64,000 bases of DNA from Bacteroidota bacterium (GTDB lineage: Bacteria; Bacteroidota; Ignavibacteria; Ignavibacteriales; Melioribacteraceae). The DNA is taken from contig JAEXUB010000184.1 in assembly GCA_023453125.1 (NCBI GenBank), forward strand, positions 1 to 64,000, written 5' to 3'. Below, piece after piece: positions 50,330 through 58,690 of the stretch (positions are counted from its first letter, which is position 1; each line of letters opens with the position of its first letter). The translations under genes and the position numbers were made by a program. The notes under the pieces are model-generated. The model had not been told where the DNA came from, did no database searches, and worked only from the letters and a program-made list of their open reading frames with translations.

Positions 50330-52889
50330 TCTTTAAAGCCAGCACAATTCTTATCTTAGCATAGCTGATGGCTGAAGGAAGACTTTCTTTTAATTCTTTC
50401 AGCGATATAAGCCCTTCCGCAATTTTATCATTGATTAGCCTAAACTCGGCAGGGGAGAGAAGAGTAGTATAATTTAATGTTTTATCGAATTTAATTAGCG
50501 TTTCTATCTGAATGGATACCACGGCCTCGGACTGTTTTGTAAGAGATGCTATTTCTTCAAGCTTGTATCCTTTTGATATTAGTGATTTCAGGTCCAACCG
50601 GCTGTTTTGGTTATCTTCTATTTTTTCAACCCCGGAGGAATTAAAATCAATAATTATGTTTAGGAAATCATCCCCAATTTTATTGAACATTCTCTGATTA
50701 AAGCCTTCTATTGCCATTAAGGCTGCCGGAGTTGAAGGCTTAATATCTGCAATTACCCTTAGAAGCTCGTCGGAGCAAATTAGATTTACCGGCTGTGAAA
50801 ATTTCTGCGATGCCTCCTTTCTTGCATTCCTCAGAAGATTAAATAATTTGAGTTTTTCTTCATAGCTGTCCTGCTTTTCTGGAGAGGTTCCTGTGTCAGC
50901 GGCAAAATAAGCTTTTCCTTTTTCGGTTAAAGCGAGCATTCCGTTTATTTCGGTTACGGCATTCTGCGATATAAGATATCCGACAGAATCCTCAATCAGT
51001 TCTTTGCCGAAATGCCGGGCACATCCAAAATTGGAATAAACTGAATAATCTCTTTTGGAATCCTTTCCTTTAAGAATGTCGACTAATACTTTAAGCCTTA
51101 TTCTTCCCTCGTTTTCGTGAATGGTTTCGAGAACTTTTTCCTGGAAGAATTCAAGATTAATTTTATCTGTGAGATTGTCGTTTCTGCAAATATCGCATTT
51201 GCCGCATTTAAAGCCTGATGCGTCTTCGCCGAAATATTTAAGAATTACCCTGAATCTGCATTCTTCGGCATTAACATAGTCTATTATGGCATTAAGCTTT
51301 CTGTTCTGGTTCTCTGTAAGAGCGCTGAATTTTTGTGTATCGAGATTAAGTTCGTCACTCTTAATTCGCGCTCCTTTAAGCTTTACCGTTTGGAATCCGG
51401 AGGGCTTCTCATAATGGAGTATCCCCATATTACCCAGTTCATCAAGCAGCTGCGAGACGCTGTTCTTGTCAAGATCCATCTCCTCGGCAATTTTAAGAGT
51501 ATTGATTCTAACTTTTTCAGATAAAATTAATGCACCGTGAGTCCTCATTAGGATAGCGAGCAGATCCCTGAATCTGTTATCGGCAAAAGATTTCGTATAA
51601 GATTCCAATCTCTGCATCGGAAGCAGAATCCGGGCAAAATGCCCCCTTTCAAAATCGGAATTTCTTTCAAGGTAACCCGACGCTTCGAGAACTGCCAGAA
51701 TATTGTCTATCTGTCCCTTTGTAATGCCGTTTCTAAGGAGCAGGGCATAAAAATTCTGGTCCAGATTTATGCTTGGACCGAAAATACTTCCTACGGCAAG
51801 CTTAACCGAATCGCACAGCGCATTGTAGGCAATTTTAACGGCTTCTACGGTAGGGAAAGAATTATCAATAAAATAGCGCTGAATCGATTCGTCTCTCCGG
51901 TCATACAACAGGTAAACATCCGATTCCAGCCCGTCTCTCCCGGCACGTCCGAATTCCTGATAATAATTCTCAATTGAGCCGGGCATGTTGAGATGAATGA
52001 TAAGCCTGATATTCTGTTTGTCAATTCCCATGCCGAATGCATTTGTAGCGCATATAATATCAACCCGGTTCTCAAGGAAATCATCCTGAATTATTTTACG
52101 CAATTCGGTAGTAATGCCTGCATGATAATATGCGGAATTAAGTCCGCTGCTGTTAAGGTAATAAGAAACCTCCTCGCATCCCTCTCTTGTTGAGGCGTAA
52201 ATAATTGCAGGAGTCCCTTTCATCCCTATTAATTCAAGGGCTTTCTCTTTTTTCCTTGTAGTTCTTATAACATTCAGGCCAATATTGTTTCTTTCAAATC
52301 CCTTCACAAAGACTTCGGCATTTTTAAGTTCAAGCTGCCTGATTATATCGTTTCGAACCTCTTCAGTTGCGGTTGCCGTAAATGCCGATACTTTATCTAC
52401 TCCGGTAAGCTTAAGGAAATTTATTATTTTCCGGTAGCTCGGCCTGAAGTTGTGCCCCCATTCGCTTATGCAGTGGGCTTCGTCAATAAAAACATATTCC
52501 GGCGGAAAATTTTTGATTCTCTCAACAAAGTAATTATTCTCAAGTTTCTCCGGAGAAACGTAGAGCAGCTTTATTTTATTTTGATAAATGCCCGTCAGAA
52601 CTTTTTCGGTTGAGGCATAGTCTAAAGAGCTGTTGATAAAAGAAGCAGGAACTCCTGACCGGTTTAGGGAATCAACCTGGTCTTTCATTAAGGCAATTAA
52701 AGGAGAAATTACTATTGAATAGCGGTCCGATTGAAGCGCGGGAATCTGGTAGCAGAGAGACTTACCCCCTCCGGTAGGGAGTATTGCAAGAGCATTCTTT
52801 CCTGCAATAATGGAGTTAATTATTTCTTCCTGCCCCGGCCTGAAAGTATCGTACCCGAAATATTTTTTCAATAGGGAATATATGTCCAT
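50322..52889 (-). CDS. recQ: ATP-dependent DNA helicase RecQ
   Basis: An 855-aa RecQ helicase. The helicase core has Walker A LPTGGGKSLCYQ, DEAH box FIDEAHCISEWGH and motif VI GRAGRDG. The RQC zinc site (CRFRVILKYFG, CGKCDIC) is at about residues 540-580. An HRDC-like region is near 690-770 (ASQKFSQPVNLICSDELLRV). A C-terminal helix-turn-helix-like tail follows (LISKGYKLEEIASLTKQSEA). The ATG at 52889 (MDIYSLL) is used; the longer frame would need a TTG at 52925 with no Shine-Dalgarno. It is monocistronic. Confidence 0.94.
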   Translation of the reverse strand: MDIYSLLKKYFGYDTFRPGQEEIINSIIAGKNALAILPTGGGKSLCYQIPALQSDRYSIVISPLIALMKDQVDSLNRSGVPASFINSSLDYASTEKVLTGIYQNKIKLLYVSPEKLENNYFVERIKNFPPEYVFIDEAHCISEWGHNFRPSYRKIINFLKLTGVDKVSAFTATATEEVRNDIIRQLELKNAEVFVKGFERNNIGLNVIRTTRKKEKALELIGMKGTPAIIYASTREGCEEVSYYLNSSGLNSAYYHAGITTELRKIIQDDFLENRVDIICATNAFGMGIDKQNIRLIIHLNMPGSIENYYQEFGRAGRDGLESDVYLLYDRRDESIQRYFIDNSFPTVEAVKIAYNALCDSVKLAVGSIFGPSINLDQNFYALLLRNGITKGQIDNILAVLEASGYLERNSDFERGHFARILLPMQRLESYTKSFADNRFRDLLAILMRTHGALILSEKVRINTLKIAEEMDLDKNSVSQLLDELGNMGILHYEKPSGFQTVKLKGARIKSDELNLDTQKFSALTENQNRKLNAIIDYVNAEECRFRVILKYFGEDASGFKCGKCDICRNDNLTDKINLEFFQEKVLETIHENEGRIRLKVLVDILKGKDSKRDYSVYSNFGCARHFGKELIEDSVGYLISQNAVTEINGMLALTEKGKAYFAADTGTSPEKQDSYEEKLKLFNLLRNARKEASQKFSQPVNLICSDELLRVIADIKPSTPAALMAIEGFNQRMFNKIGDDFLNIIIDFNSSGVEKIEDNQNSRLDLKSLISKGYKLEEIASLTKQSEAVVSIQIETLIKFDKTLNYTTLLSPAEFRLINDKIAEGLISLKELKESLPSAISYAKIRIVLALKTI

Positions 52890-53027
52890 CTGATTCTTTA
52901 TTAAGTATAAAACGATTATCTTCAATAATAAAAATAAATATAGTTAGCATAATATGCCTAATATTATGTGCAATTAGTAAAGTATAATCTTTACTAGGTC
53001 CGGTCATAAAACATAAAGGATAGATAA

Positions 53028-53963
53028 ATGGAGCCGATTGCAGTAAAAAATCTAACAAAAGTGTACAAAACCACACTTAAAAGCAGAAACATAACAGCAC
53101 TGCAGAATTTTACGCTTGCAGTGCCCGAAGGGAAGATATTCGGGCTTCTTGGGCCTAACGGCGCAGGAAAGACAACTCTGATTAAGATACTTCTCAATAT
53201 TGTAAACCCCACTTCAGGGGAGGCGAGGATTTTCGGGCAGGACGTTACCGATTACCGGATAAGGACGAGAATAGGATATCTCCCCGAAAACCACAAATTT
53301 CCTCTTTATTTAACCGGAGAGGGACTGATGAAATTTGTAGCCCGTATCAGCGGGTATGAAAATCCCGATTTGAACAGCCGGATTGATGAACTCCTTTCAC
53401 TTGTTAAAATGACAAAATGGAAGAAAACCAAGATTAAAAAATATTCCAAAGGTATGATGCAGAGGCTTGGACTTGCTCAGGCAATGATAAACAATCCCGA
53501 TCTCATTTTCCTTGATGAACCAACCGACGGAGTGGATCCGATTGGAAGGAAGGAGATTAGGGATATCCTTATCGATCTAAAGAATTCCGGAAAGACTATT
53601 TTCCTGAACAGCCATCTTTTAAGCGAAGTTGAACTGATTACTGACCGGGTGGCAATACTTAATAAAGGAGAATTAATCCAGCAGGGAACCGTTGAAGAAT
53701 TAACCTCGGCAAAGGAGATTTATGAAATCTCTCTTGAAACTCTTATTGATGAAGCTTTATTAAGTGCTGATTTCTCCTCGTTTACACTTACAAGCAGCGA
53801 GAAAAAGATTTATTCTGCAAAAGTTGAAGACATCGAATCCCTAAACAGGACTATTGATAAACTTAGAAGCAGCAGATTAAACATCATCTCAATACTCCCG
53901 AAGAAAGTTACTCTTGAAGAAATGTTCATTAATTTAATCAATGAATCGGAGAAGAAGAATTAA
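53028..53963 (+). CDS. ABC transporter ATP-binding protein
   Basis: A 311-aa ABC ATPase of the single-domain exporter type. Walker A GPNGAGKTT, signature YSKGMMQRLGLAQ and Walker B LIFLDEPTDGVDP are intact. The C-terminal 80 residues resemble the extension of ABC-2 type ATPases. It pairs with the next permease gene, with which it overlaps or abuts (Shine-Dalgarno inside its 3' end). Substrate unknown. Confidence 0.9.
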   Translation: MEPIAVKNLTKVYKTTLKSRNITALQNFTLAVPEGKIFGLLGPNGAGKTTLIKILLNIVNPTSGEARIFGQDVTDYRIRTRIGYLPENHKFPLYLTGEGLMKFVARISGYENPDLNSRIDELLSLVKMTKWKKTKIKKYSKGMMQRLGLAQAMINNPDLIFLDEPTDGVDPIGRKEIRDILIDLKNSGKTIFLNSHLLSEVELITDRVAILNKGELIQQGTVEELTSAKEIYEISLETLIDEALLSADFSSFTLTSSEKKIYSAKVEDIESLNRTIDKLRSSRLNIISILPKKVTLEEMFINLINESEKKN

Positions 53964-53964
53964 T

Positions 53965-54801
53965 ATGAAGAATATAATAACAATGACCCGTCTTACAATT
54001 CAGGAAGCTTTTGCCCGCAAAGTCTTTATTGCCTTCTTCCTGATTTCTTCAATAGTGCTTCTCTGCTGTCTCGGAATATTCCTCTCTTTCTCGGTCGAAA
54101 GTTTCCTGGGACCGGTTCAAGAGATGATAAAACAGTCAAAAGGGAAAATTGTACAGGATGCCCTTACAATGTTCGTAAATGGAATTAAAGCGACAATAGC
54201 TATGCCATTATTCGGATTGGGTTTATTTCTCTCAATTTTTTCTGTCTCCTCCTTTATACCTAATATGCTTGAGAAAGGGCACGTAGACGTTATTCTTTCA
54301 AAGCCGGTTTCCCGTATCCAGGTGCTCTTCGGAAAATTCTTCGGCGGATTAGCAGTCGTTTTTTTAAATGTTGCATATCTGATAGCAGGCATTTGGCTCT
54401 TATTAGGAATTAAATTCGGTGTGTGGGATACCCAGTTCCTTTATACAATAATCACCATTACCTTTACTTTTGCTCTCTTTTATTCTCTCATTATTCTGCT
54501 CGGGGTTACCTCGCAAAACTCCATTCTTTCTATGATGGTCTGTTATTTCATCTTCATAATAATCTCTCCGCTTCTCGCAAGCCGGGAAACAATATTTGAA
54601 TTTATCCGGAGCGGATTCATAAAAACAATATTGGACGTGTTGTATTATATTGTACCCCAGACAGATGACCTTGGGGGAATTACTTTGAGCCTGGTAAAAG
54701 GGGAAGCTATAAAGAGCCTGAGCCCGATATATACCTCAATTGTGCAGATGATTCTCATATTTGGCCTGTCTATTTTCATTTTTAGAAAAAAAGATTATTA
54801 A
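53965..54801 (+). CDS. ABC-2 type transporter permease
   Basis: A 278-aa membrane protein with about six helices (for example AFFLISSIVLLCCLGIFLSF, LFSLIILLGVTSQNSILSM and FGLSIFIF). The ATG at 53965, one base after the upstream stop and preceded by GAAGAAGAATT, is used; an upstream ATG at 53941 would lie inside the ATPase gene. Together with the ATPase it would form a two-gene exporter of unknown substrate. Confidence 0.86.
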   Translation: MKNIITMTRLTIQEAFARKVFIAFFLISSIVLLCCLGIFLSFSVESFLGPVQEMIKQSKGKIVQDALTMFVNGIKATIAMPLFGLGLFLSIFSVSSFIPNMLEKGHVDVILSKPVSRIQVLFGKFFGGLAVVFLNVAYLIAGIWLLLGIKFGVWDTQFLYTIITITFTFALFYSLIILLGVTSQNSILSMMVCYFIFIIISPLLASRETIFEFIRSGFIKTILDVLYYIVPQTDDLGGITLSLVKGEAIKSLSPIYTSIVQMILIFGLSIFIFRKKDY

Positions 54802-54899
54802 AGGTTTTTATTTGCCCCTTAAAACAGATATTTTTAATGGTACAATAATTGTCCCTTTTACGGGATTATTAACCCGGTAAAGTAAAATAGAGGAATAAA

Positions 54900-55835
54900 A
54901 TGGCAGATGAAAAATTAAAATTAGAGGATCTTCTAGGCGAATTTCAGCGTAACGATGAAGACGGCAGAATTGATACAGTCGCAATTATAGGTGGCGGTAT
55001 AATGGGGCAGGGAATTGCACAGACAATTTCGGCAGCCGGCCTGGACGTAATTCTGATTGAAAAGGATGAAGAAAAATTAAAAGCGGCAAATGAATCATTG
55101 AAAGGTTCCATGGAAAGGGAAATTGCCCGCTGGGCTATGACTTCCAGTGAAATGAAATCGATTCTTGCTCGTATCAAATGGACAATCGATTTAAAGGATA
55201 TTCCCAATTGCGATCTGATTGTTGAGGCTGTGGATGAAAATTATGACCTAAAAACCGCAATTTTCAAGGAACTTGATAAAATAGCCAAACCTTCTACAAT
55301 ATTTATTTCAAATACATCTACACTTAGTTTAACAAAGATTGCCGAATGCACCGGCAGAAGAGACCACATTATTGGAATGCACTTCCTTAACCCGGTTCCT
55401 AAAGTACCCCTCGTTGAACTTATTAGAGGATTGGAAACCTCCGATAAGACAGTTGAAAGAATGAAGGCATTTGCTCAGAGAATAGGCAAGACTGCCGTTG
55501 AAGTTTATGAATATCCCGGTTTTGTTACAACAAGAGCAATTGTTCCTCTTTTAAACGAAGCAATGTATATTCTTCTTGAAGGGGTCGCTTCGGCAAAAGA
55601 TATTGACACAGCTATGAAACTCGGTTATAATTTCAACATTGGTCCTCTTGAAATGGCAGACACTATGGGATTGGATGAAGTATTGACATGGATGGAAAGC
55701 CTTTGGACAACATTAGGGGAGCCGCGGTACCGTCCTTGCCCTATTCTTCGCAAGCTTGTCCGCGAAAGAAAACTGGGCAAAAAAACAGGCGAAGGCTTCT
55801 TTAAGTATGACGTAAATGGCAAAATTATTTATTAA
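54900..55835 (+). CDS. 3-hydroxyacyl-CoA (3-hydroxybutyryl-CoA) dehydrogenase
   Basis: A 311-aa NAD-dependent dehydrogenase. NAD-binding AIIGGGIMGQGIAQT is preceded by an unusual charged N-terminal segment of 25 residues. Catalytic residues fit: Ser in NTSTLSLTKIA, His in GMHFLNPVPKVPLVE, and Asn near LLNEAM. It oxidises or reduces acetoacetyl-CoA/3-hydroxybutyryl-CoA in fermentation or beta-oxidation. The next gene, ackA, starts 16 bases later, so it may belong to an acetate/butyrate-type fermentation unit. Confidence 0.9.
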   Translation: MADEKLKLEDLLGEFQRNDEDGRIDTVAIIGGGIMGQGIAQTISAAGLDVILIEKDEEKLKAANESLKGSMEREIARWAMTSSEMKSILARIKWTIDLKDIPNCDLIVEAVDENYDLKTAIFKELDKIAKPSTIFISNTSTLSLTKIAECTGRRDHIIGMHFLNPVPKVPLVELIRGLETSDKTVERMKAFAQRIGKTAVEVYEYPGFVTTRAIVPLLNEAMYILLEGVASAKDIDTAMKLGYNFNIGPLEMADTMGLDEVLTWMESLWTTLGEPRYRPCPILRKLVRERKLGKKTGEGFFKYDVNGKIIY

Positions 55836-55851
55836 GGTTTAAGAGGAAATC

Positions 55852-57069
55852 ATGAAAATATTAGTTCTCAATTGCGGCAGTTCATCAATCAAATATCAGT
55901 TTGTCGAAACCAAAGATAGAAATCTGCTTGCTAAAGGGCAGGTTGAAAGAATAGGTATGAGCAGCGCTATTCTAACACACCAGCCGGCAGGCAAAGATAA
56001 AATTAAAATCGTCGGGGAAATTCTTGACCATTCAATCGCTATTGAATATGTAATCGCAGTTCTTTTGAGTCCCAACCATGGTGTTATTAAGGATAAAAAG
56101 GAAATTGATGCCGTTGGGCACCGTGTAATTCACGGCGGCGAAACTTTCTCAGGCTCTGTATTAATTACCGACGCCGTTATGAAGGCTCTTAAAGATAATA
56201 TCGAACTTGCACCCCTTCATAATCCTCCAAGCATTAAAGGTATTGAGGCTGCTAAATCGCATTTGCCTCACGCTCCTCAGTGCGGTGTTTTTGATACTGC
56301 ATTCCACGTTAAGATGCCGGCTAAAGCTTATTTGTATGGAATTCCACTTGAATTATATAAGAGATATAAAATCCGCCGTTACGGTTTTCACGGAACTTCT
56401 CACAGATATGTATCCGAGAGAGCTGCGGCTTTGTTAAACAAACCGATTGAAGATCTTAAGATAATTACCTGTCATCTTGGAAACGGAAGCAGTATGGCTG
56501 CTATTGACGGCGGGCATTCGGTTGATACAACAATGGGATTTACCCCTCTTGAAGGACTTGTAATGGGTACCCGCTGCGGCGATATGGATCCTTCTGTTAT
56601 TCTTTACATTATGGCTAAAGAAGGCCTTACTCAGGCAGAGGCTAATACTCTTCTTAATAAGCACTCAGGTATGATTGGACTTAGCGGCGTTAGCAGCGAT
56701 ATGAGAGAACTTGAAGACGCTTATATGGCAGGGGACAAGAAAGCAACAGATGCATTCAATGTTTTCTGCTACAGGATTAAAAAATATGTCGGTGCTTACA
56801 CTGCTGCCCTCGGCGGTCTTGACGCTCTCGTATTTACAGGCGGTATTGGTGAAAATTCTGAACTTGTAAGAGATGCCGTATGCAAGGATATGAAATTTCT
56901 CGGAATAGAAATAAATGAAGAATTAAATATGAGCCGCCCGCAGGGAGAAGTTGACCTTTCTCTCCCCGGTTCAAAGGTTAAAGTATTCCGCATTCCGACA
57001 AATGAGGAACTGGTTATTGCACTCGATACAGAAGAAATTGTGCAGAATCAGCTGAACGAAGCAAAGTAA
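55852..57069 (+). CDS. ackA: Acetate kinase
   Basis: A 405-aa AckA. Conserved motifs: LNCGSSSIKYQF, HNPPSIKGIEA, FDTAFHVKM, RRYGFHGTSHRYV, CHLGNGSSMAAIDGG and EGLVMGTRCGDMDP. It makes ATP and acetate from acetyl phosphate. No pta gene is adjacent. GAGG precedes the ATG. It is followed by a terminator and then the second sigma-54 activator. Confidence 0.96.
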   Translation: MKILVLNCGSSSIKYQFVETKDRNLLAKGQVERIGMSSAILTHQPAGKDKIKIVGEILDHSIAIEYVIAVLLSPNHGVIKDKKEIDAVGHRVIHGGETFSGSVLITDAVMKALKDNIELAPLHNPPSIKGIEAAKSHLPHAPQCGVFDTAFHVKMPAKAYLYGIPLELYKRYKIRRYGFHGTSHRYVSERAAALLNKPIEDLKIITCHLGNGSSMAAIDGGHSVDTTMGFTPLEGLVMGTRCGDMDPSVILYIMAKEGLTQAEANTLLNKHSGMIGLSGVSSDMRELEDAYMAGDKKATDAFNVFCYRIKKYVGAYTAALGGLDALVFTGGIGENSELVRDAVCKDMKFLGIEINEELNMSRPQGEVDLSLPGSKVKVFRIPTNEELVIALDTEEIVQNQLNEAK

Positions 57070-57078
57070 TTTTATCCG

Positions 57079-57113
57079 AAAATCCTGTTCAAAATTGGAC
57101 AGGATTTTTTTTT
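57079..57113 (+). terminator. Terminator after ackA
   Basis: Arms AAAATCCTGTTC/GGACAGGATTTT are followed by a run of T, ten bases after the ackA stop. Confidence 0.85.
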
Positions 57114-57132
57114 AGCATTTAGACCGGCTTAA

Positions 57133-58464
57133 ATGGAATTAAACGATAATATAAAAGATCATATTCTCGACTCGATTGCAGAAGGGGTTTTTACCGTCGA
57201 CGGGGAATTTAAAATTATCTTTTTCAATAAAGCTGCCGAAAGAATTACTGGATTTTCTCAGAAGGATGTTGTTGGAAAGTATTGCAAAGATATTTTTCAG
57301 ACAAAGAGAAACTGCAGCGATTGTCCCCTCTCAATTGTATTTAAGACAAATAAGAACCTTTTCGATTTCGAAACTACCATAAAGACAAATGAGAATAAGG
57401 CTAAGCCAATAAAGCTGAATGCGGCAGTATTATATAATAATGATAAGCCGTCGGGGGGAATAATATCCTTCCGTGATTTCAGTAAATATGAGACTCTCGG
57501 GCGCGATCTTCAGAAAGAATCGCAGTTCCATGGAATGATCGGGCGCAGCAAGGCAATGAAAGATGTATTCATTTTGATTACCGAAATTGCAGATTCCGAT
57601 GCGCCGGTATTCATAAGGGGAGAATCGGGAACAGGGAAGGAGCTTGTTGCCAATGCTATCCAGAAACTGTCGCACAGAAGAGATTATCCTTTCATCAAAA
57701 TCAATTGTTCCGTATTCCCCCCGAATTTGCTGGCCAGCGAATTGTTCGGGCATGTTAAGGGAGCCTTTACAGACGCAGTAAAAGAGAGGATTGGACGATT
57801 TGAAATGGCCGATAAGGGAATTGTATTCCTTGATGAGGTAGCCGAAATGCCCCTTAGTATGCAGGTTCAGCTCCTCAGGATTCTTCAGGAAGGAACTTTT
57901 GAAAGAATAGGAGAATCGGTTACAAGGCATACCGATGTTCAGGTTATTGCTGCTACGAATGTGAACATTAAGGAGGCGCTTGCAACCGGGAAATTCCGGG
58001 ATGACCTTTTCTACAGGCTGAACGTAATCCCCATTGAACTTACTCCGCTAAGAGAAAGAAAGGAGGATATTGTCCCTCTCATTAAGCATTTTTTGAAGAA
58101 ATTCTCGTTATTCTATAAAAAAGCTATTACGGATATTGAAGGAAAAGCGGTGGATATTCTGCTGGAATACCCATGGCCCGGAAATATAAGAGAACTTGAA
58201 AACGCAATTGAATACAGCTTTGTCCGTACAACAAACAGCAATATAATCGAAGCGACGAGACTCCCGCAAAACATTCTTGATTTTAATCCGTTGGCATCTT
58301 CGGAGGAAAATACCGCCCAGGCAGAAGGGGAGTATCTTAAAAAGGACGATCTCTTATTTGTCCTTGAAAAACATAAATGGAACAAATCCAAAGTAGCCAA
58401 AGAACTCAATATAGGGAGAACTACTCTTTGGCGTAAAATGAAACAGCTTGGGATCGGGCATTAA
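57133..58464 (+). CDS. PAS-AAA+-Fis sigma-54-dependent activator (paralogue 2)
   Basis: A 443-aa enhancer-binding protein, closely similar in length and sequence to the one at 27524-28858. The PAS domain has the same cysteine triad (CKDIFQTKRNCSDCP). AAA+ has GESGTGKE, the L1 loop GAFTDA and VFLDEVAEMP. The Fis-type helix-turn-helix (KVAKELNIGRTTLWRKMKQL) differs from paralogue 1 by D to G just before the recognition helix. No receiver domain. The region downstream holds its likely enhancer sites and a sigma-54 promoter for the next gene. The start has no clear Shine-Dalgarno. Confidence 0.93.
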   Translation: MELNDNIKDHILDSIAEGVFTVDGEFKIIFFNKAAERITGFSQKDVVGKYCKDIFQTKRNCSDCPLSIVFKTNKNLFDFETTIKTNENKAKPIKLNAAVLYNNDKPSGGIISFRDFSKYETLGRDLQKESQFHGMIGRSKAMKDVFILITEIADSDAPVFIRGESGTGKELVANAIQKLSHRRDYPFIKINCSVFPPNLLASELFGHVKGAFTDAVKERIGRFEMADKGIVFLDEVAEMPLSMQVQLLRILQEGTFERIGESVTRHTDVQVIAATNVNIKEALATGKFRDDLFYRLNVIPIELTPLRERKEDIVPLIKHFLKKFSLFYKKAITDIEGKAVDILLEYPWPGNIRELENAIEYSFVRTTNSNIIEATRLPQNILDFNPLASSEENTAQAEGEYLKKDDLLFVLEKHKWNKSKVAKELNIGRTTLWRKMKQLGIGH

Positions 58465-58467
58465 AGT

Positions 58468-58514
58468 GTTTCATATGTTCCAAATTATGGAACACATTCA
58501 TATCAAAATGAAAC
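58468..58514. promoter_or_regulatory. Upstream enhancer cluster with everted half-sites
   Basis: TGTTCCA-AATTA-TGGAACA (58476-58482 and 58488-58494) is a perfect repeat. It is enclosed by GTTTCAT at 58468-58474 and ATGAAAC at 58508-58514. It lies just after the activator stop and about 125 bases before the sigma-54 promoter. Confidence 0.6.
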
Positions 58515-58562
58515 CATAAAAAGACCTAAAATTTAAATTTTGGCATTTATTTGTCAAATATG

Positions 58563-58579
58563 TGGAACAATATGTTCCA
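58563..58579. promoter_or_regulatory. Palindromic enhancer candidate GGAACA-N3-TGTTCC
   Basis: A perfect 7+3+7 inverted repeat TGGAACA-ATA-TGTTCCA about 40 bases upstream of the -24 element. Its design is the same as the palindrome beside the cytochrome gene except for one base per half-site. Confidence 0.65.
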
Positions 58580-58619
58580 TAAATTAATAAATAAATGCAA
58601 AATTTTGCATTTTTTGGAT

Positions 58620-58635
58620 TGGTATTAAAATTGCA
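58620..58635 (+). promoter_or_regulatory. Sigma-54 promoter of the class V aminotransferase gene
   Basis: TGGTATTAAAATTGCA puts GG and GC at the required -24/-12 positions. A start site about 45 bases before the ATG at 58691 is predicted. A 16-base palindrome ATGCAAAATTTTGCAT lies directly upstream (58595-58610). Confidence 0.72.
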
Positions 58636-58690
58636 TATAGATATCGTGTTTTATTAAATCCTGAATTTTTTATTTTTTTGGAAGAATTAT

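Noticed and set aside
54838..54885. Inverted repeat near CGGGATTATTAACCCG before the hydroxyacyl-CoA dehydrogenase gene
   Set aside because: Only four strong pairs with weak flanks and no T run, so neither terminator nor operator can be supported.
57430..57930. 166-aa open frame on the minus strand opposite the second activator
   Set aside because: It mirrors the conserved AAA+ coding sequence and has no recognisable domain.
58541..58556. TGGCATTTATTTGTCA, looks like a sigma-54 promoter
   Set aside because: The -24 half is good but at the -12 position the GC is missing (GTC). The element at 58620-58635 fits better.
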